NCBI GenBank assembly: GCA_959026725.1
Contig: CAUFMG010000015.1
Location: forward strand, 1-64,000
Source: an uncultured Collinsella sp.
GTDB taxonomy: Bacteria > Actinomycetota > Coriobacteriia > Coriobacteriales > Coriobacteriaceae
Length of the DNA stretch: 64,000 nt
Direction: 5' to 3'
The stretch's first letter is position 1, and the number at the start of each line of letters is the position of its first letter. A program made the position numbers and the translations under genes. The notes under the pieces are model-generated. The model saw only the letters and a list, made by a program, of their open reading frames with translations. It was not told where the DNA came from and did no database searches. This document shows positions 60,370 through 64,000 of the stretch, in pieces.

Positions 60370-62820
60370 ATGCTGCAAAAAATCCAACGCTTTGGCGGGG
60401 CAATGTTCGCGCCCGCCATGCTGTTTTCTATATCAGGCCTCATGGTCGGCGTCTCCGCTCTCGCAACGACTGCGGACATCGTCGGCGATCTCGCCGTATA
60501 CGGAACCCCTTGGTACGCTTTTTGGACCATCATCCAACGCGGCTCGTGGACGGTCTTTAAACGCCTCCCGCTCCTTTTTGCCGTAGCGCTGCCCATCGGT
60601 CTTGCCCAAAAACAACCGGCTCGTTGCTGCCTCGAGGCTCTCGTCGCCTATTTTGCCTACTGCTTCTTTTTGAGCGAGATCATTAAGCTGAGCGGAGACA
60701 ACCTTGGACTTGAGTACCCGTCATCTTTGACCTCCGCCAGCGGTATCACCGTCATCGACGGCATCAAGACGCTCGACACCGGCATTATCGGCCCGCTGGC
60801 GGTATCGGCAACCGTCGTCGCCATCCATGACCGCTTCTACGATGCCAAAATTCCCGATTGGCTCGGCACCTTCTCGGGCTCCTCGCTGGTCTACCTCATC
60901 AGCTTTTTTGCCGTGTTTGCCCTTGCCGCTATCTCGGCCGCCATCGTGCCCTACGTATACGATGTAACTGATACGCTGCGTCACGCGCTTGCAGGCATCG
61001 GTCCCTTTGGCGTGGGCATCTTTGTCTTTTTAGAACGAGCACTCGAGCCCTTTGGCCTGCACCACCTGCTCTACATGCCGATCTACTACGACAACCTGGT
61101 CATTAACGACGGCATCTACGCCACGTGGAGCAGTTTGCTCCCCATCCTCTCCCATAGCACGCGCCCCCTTAATGAACTTGCGCCGTGGGCCGGTTTTACC
61201 GCCACCGGCTGGGTCAAGCTCTTTGGCCTTCCTGCCATCGCAGCTGCGTTCTACTCCACCGCAAAACCCGAGCGCCGCGCCGGCCTCAGGGTCATCCTTG
61301 CTCCCGCCATCATCGCCTCGGTGGTTTGCGGCGTTACCGAGCCACTCGAGTTTCTCTTTATGTTCACCCACCCCGGGCTCTTTTTGCTCTACGCCGTCTT
61401 ATCGTCTTGCCTTGCCACAACCATGAATCTCTTTGGCATCGTCGGCATCTTCTCGGGCGGCCTGATGGAGATGGCAGCCTTCAACTTTATTCCGCTCATG
61501 CGCACGCATGCCGGTGCCTATCTTTTGGCGCTCGGTATCGGCCTTGCCTTTAGCCTCATCTTTTTTGTTAGTTTTCGAGCACTCATCTTGGTCTATGACC
61601 TTAAGACACCGGGCCGCGAGGATCATGTTGCCAATCGCGCGGCAATCGATTGTTTAACGGGAAGCGACTTTGCCAAAGAGCAATCCCCCAATGACGAGGT
61701 CGATAGTCGATCCGATCAAGATCACGTCCTCGCTGAGCGGGTAATTCAGCTTTTAGGTGGCGTTGGCAATATCGTGGGCGCAACCAACTGCGCCACGCGC
61801 CTGCGCGTCGAGGTCGCAGACCCTTCCATCGTTGCAGATAACGCGTCGTTTGTCGCGGTGGGCGCCAAGGGCCTCATCATTACGGGCAAGACCGCCCAGG
61901 TGGTCATCGGCATCTCCGTTCCCCGCGTTAAAGAGCATTTTGACCAGATCATGGGCCTCGAGCCGGAATTTGTGCCCACCACCTCGGCCTCCCCTGCCGC
62001 CAGCGCAGCCCATAAGCGCGGCTCTATTTGCTTCTTCGATATCGACGGAACGCTCGCCTGGCAAGACCCCAGGCTCGCCCAAGACCTTCCCGAAGACGAG
62101 CGGGACCTCTCCCCCTATCCCAACGAGGCGGTTTCGCAGGCAATCCGCGAGTTTGTCGCCAACGGCAACATGGCCTTTATCTGCACGGGACGCACCCTGA
62201 GCTGCATCCACCCCAAACTTCTTGAGCTGCCTTGGACCGGCATCGTCTGTCTTGCGGGCGGTTACGCCGAGATCAACGGACACGCAATTCGCGATCTGTC
62301 GATGACGCCCAGTATGCTGCAGCGTCTTGCCCCCTACCTTGAGCAATCGGGCGAGGTCATCCGCTTTGAGGGCCTCAACGGCGTCGTGCGCATGAGTGCC
62401 GATGCGCCCGATGCTCCCGGATACGCGCGCACCCTGGGCGACGCAGTCACGCAGCTGCAACATTACAGTGTCTACAAGATCTTGATGTCTACATCGCTCG
62501 CCAACCACATCGCTCAAGATAAGACACTTGAGCCGCTGCTGTGCTTTAACGAGCTCGAACTCGAGGTGACCGAAATCTCGCCCCGCGAATGCACGAAGCG
62601 CGGGGGCATCCAGTCTGTACTCGACGCCCTCGACCCCCACCACGGAACCGTATACGGCATTGGCGACGCCAGCAATGACGTCTCGCTGATGAACGCCGTC
62701 GATGTCGGTATCGCCATGGGCAATGCGCCGGACTATCTCAAGGATAAGGCCGATTACGTGACCGACACCGTCGATCACGACGGTGTCGTTGCGGCGCTCG
62801 AGCATTTTAGGCTGATTTAG
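60370..62820 (+). CDS. PTS IICB (maltose/glucose family) fused to HAD phosphatase
   Basis: 816-residue three-part protein. Residues 1 to about 415 form the IIC channel (about ten helices; GVTEPLEFLFMFTHPGLF is the family motif). Residues about 450-535 are IIB with phospho-cysteine C474 in GATNCATRLRVEV. After a short linker, residues about 550-816 form a Cof-type HAD phosphatase: FFDIDGTLA with D557 and D559, a conserved Thr in CTGRT, and GDASNDVSLMNAVDVGIAMGNA with D766 and D770. No IIA domain is present. The sugar phosphorylated on entry could be dephosphorylated at once by the tethered phosphatase. GGAAGG precedes the ATG. Confidence 0.88.
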   Translation: MLQKIQRFGGAMFAPAMLFSISGLMVGVSALATTADIVGDLAVYGTPWYAFWTIIQRGSWTVFKRLPLLFAVALPIGLAQKQPARCCLEALVAYFAYCFFLSEIIKLSGDNLGLEYPSSLTSASGITVIDGIKTLDTGIIGPLAVSATVVAIHDRFYDAKIPDWLGTFSGSSLVYLISFFAVFALAAISAAIVPYVYDVTDTLRHALAGIGPFGVGIFVFLERALEPFGLHHLLYMPIYYDNLVINDGIYATWSSLLPILSHSTRPLNELAPWAGFTATGWVKLFGLPAIAAAFYSTAKPERRAGLRVILAPAIIASVVCGVTEPLEFLFMFTHPGLFLLYAVLSSCLATTMNLFGIVGIFSGGLMEMAAFNFIPLMRTHAGAYLLALGIGLAFSLIFFVSFRALILVYDLKTPGREDHVANRAAIDCLTGSDFAKEQSPNDEVDSRSDQDHVLAERVIQLLGGVGNIVGATNCATRLRVEVADPSIVADNASFVAVGAKGLIITGKTAQVVIGISVPRVKEHFDQIMGLEPEFVPTTSASPAASAAHKRGSICFFDIDGTLAWQDPRLAQDLPEDERDLSPYPNEAVSQAIREFVANGNMAFICTGRTLSCIHPKLLELPWTGIVCLAGGYAEINGHAIRDLSMTPSMLQRLAPYLEQSGEVIRFEGLNGVVRMSADAPDAPGYARTLGDAVTQLQHYSVYKILMSTSLANHIAQDKTLEPLLCFNELELEVTEISPRECTKRGGIQSVLDALDPHHGTVYGIGDASNDVSLMNAVDVGIAMGNAPDYLKDKADYVTDTVDHDGVVAALEHFRLI

Positions 62821-62933
62821 GCGCGCTCCATCAAACGCACGCCCGTTGTCCTAAATCGCCAAAACTGCCGCGCCAAACGCCCTGATGTGGCAATATGTTA
62901 TCTGCATATTGCATCAACGCAACCTCAGAAAGA

Positions 62934-63959
62934 ATGCGAGAACCCGTGTCCAGTCCGTTTACCAGCTTTTTAGCCCAGCACTTTGACCAGATTAACGACT
63001 ATCTGGCCACGTTCTTTGACGGACAGGCGGCCTCTGCCGATATCGAGCGCTACCTGTACGCGCCGCTCTCGACTTTTACGGCCAACGCCGGCAAGCGCCA
63101 CCGCCCGCTTATCTGCATGCTCGCCGCAACCGCAGTGGGCGGCAGCTTTGAGAGCGCCCGCAGCGCCGCGGCAGCTATCGAGCATTTCCAGTCGGGCGCG
63201 CTAATCCACGACGACATCGCCGACAACGGACAGCTTCGTCGAGGCAAGCCCTGCATGCACCTTACCGAGGGCACGGGCCTTGCCATCAATTGTGGCGACC
63301 TGGCGCTCACCATGGTCACCAAGACGGTTCTCGACGACCCTACGCTGGAGTCCGACGTGAAGCTGCGCGTGCTCCACGAGCTTACCGAGATGATCGTCCG
63401 CACCATCGAGGGTCAAGCGCTCGACCTGGGTTGGGTCCGTGACGGGCGCTTTGATATCTCGGTTGATGACTACCTGGACATGGCGACGCACAAGACTGCG
63501 TTTTACAGCGGAGCCACGCCGCTTGCCGCCGGAGCCATTATCGGCGGCGGCAGCGATGAGCAAATCGAAGCGCTGCGCGCCTTTGGCCTGCACACAGGCC
63601 TTGCCTTTCAGATTCAGGACGACCTGCTCAACCTTGTCGGCAATAAGGAAGCCGCCAACAAGGACTTCCGCACCGACATCACCGAGGGCAAGCGCACGCT
63701 TGTCGCTGTACATGCCCTCTCTGATGAGCGCCACCACGACGAGGTCGAGGCGATTCTTTCCTCGGGCACCGATGATCCCGCGCAGCTCGCACGCGCCGTG
63801 GAGATCTTCCAGGAGACCGGCTCCATCGATTACGCCCACACTTACGCGCTCGACCTGACCGCTAAGGCCAAAGCGGCCATCGAGAACGTTGAGCTTGATC
63901 CGCACGCACGCGAGCTGTTCCTCTCCATGGCAGATTTCTTTGTGGAGCGCCTTAACTAA
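62934..63959 (+). CDS. Polyprenyl diphosphate synthase
   Basis: 341-residue trans-prenyltransferase extending allylic diphosphates with IPP. The first Asp-rich motif is LIHDDIADNGQLRRG (DDxxD) and the second is FQIQDDLLNLVG (DDxxN, a mild deviation from DDxxD); GKRHRPLICML is also conserved. Product length cannot be read reliably from sequence. The start is uncertain: ATG 62934 or GTG 62946, neither with a strong ribosome binding site; the ATG is used here. It is a separate unit from the PTS gene upstream and the last complete gene of the window. Confidence 0.88.
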   Translation: MREPVSSPFTSFLAQHFDQINDYLATFFDGQAASADIERYLYAPLSTFTANAGKRHRPLICMLAATAVGGSFESARSAAAAIEHFQSGALIHDDIADNGQLRRGKPCMHLTEGTGLAINCGDLALTMVTKTVLDDPTLESDVKLRVLHELTEMIVRTIEGQALDLGWVRDGRFDISVDDYLDMATHKTAFYSGATPLAAGAIIGGGSDEQIEALRAFGLHTGLAFQIQDDLLNLVGNKEAANKDFRTDITEGKRTLVAVHALSDERHHDEVEAILSSGTDDPAQLARAVEIFQETGSIDYAHTYALDLTAKAKAAIENVELDPHARELFLSMADFFVERLN

Positions 63960-64000
63960 CGGGGGTTATAAAACCTGTCAGCAGCATATTTAGGCACAAC
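63960..64000. other. Window end
   Basis: Forty-one bases after the polyprenyl synthase stop, containing no recognisable element before the sequence is cut. Confidence 0.5.

Overview
The window looks like a chromosomal segment of a high-GC actinobacterium of the Coriobacteriia, most probably a Collinsella-like gut anaerobe. This is an inference from gene content: fermentative sugar metabolism, many PTS genes, a phosphoketolase, and a one-cluster histidine pathway with a HisZ-HisG fusion. I recognise no phage, transposase, CRISPR array or plasmid gene. One tRNA gene (Leu, anticodon UAA) is present.

Layout. 0.5-9.8 kb: housekeeping and envelope genes (DUF2207 membrane protein, GluQ-type tRNA-Asp modifying synthetase, metallophosphoesterase, DUF4342 protein, an OmpR-type two-component system, a VOC protein with an orphan PTS IIB, a TPR-like membrane protein). 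9.8-15.5 kb: tRNA-Leu, Ppx/GppA, a DivIC-like protein, enolase, MazG, a YfcE-type phosphodiesterase and a stand-alone LarC C-terminal domain. 15.7-24.9 kb: histidine biosynthesis. A minus-strand operon hisZG-hisD-hisC-hisB-hisH-hisA-hisF-hisI-hisE faces a plus-strand PHP-type histidinol phosphatase, so every step is covered. Two palindromic repeat elements sit inside this operon. 25.0-40.5 kb: a large mannose-family PTS island. It holds two full IIA-IIB-IIC-IID sets, a third IIC-IID pair, three SIS-domain sugar-phosphate deglycase/isomerases, an FrlC-like epimerase, an MFS and an EamA transporter, and two tandem GntR regulators. It resembles fructoselysine/glucoselysine (Amadori product) utilisation loci. 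Long tracts inside it look identical at nucleotide level, as expected from recent duplication or gene conversion.

40.5-46.4 kb: a hypothetical protein, an AEC permease, phosphoketolase and a LacI regulator with two operator palindromes in the phosphoketolase promoter. 46.6-50.3 kb: murB, a Tat-type secreted murein hydrolase and galE. 50.5-62.8 kb: an alpha-glucan regulon with malQ, glgP, a maltose-type ABC transporter, a TreR-like GntR regulator and a PTS IICB protein fused to a HAD phosphatase. Near-palindromes of the form TTGTTTAAACAA link these promoters. The window ends with a polyprenyl diphosphate synthase.

Most unusual findings: (1) two ~296-bp intergenic elements at 41109-41404 and 42368-42664. 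Each is built from two perfect 32-bp and 37-bp hairpins with mirror-image loops. The stems differ between copies at 12 positions and every difference is compensated. (2) The PTS IICB-HAD fusion, which could couple import to dephosphorylation. (3) An 11-bp box, CCGTTCRCCGA, shared by several sugar promoters and placed at the same distance from operator repeats in the PTS island. (4) Identity tracts of about 950 and 1,000 bp in the PTS island.
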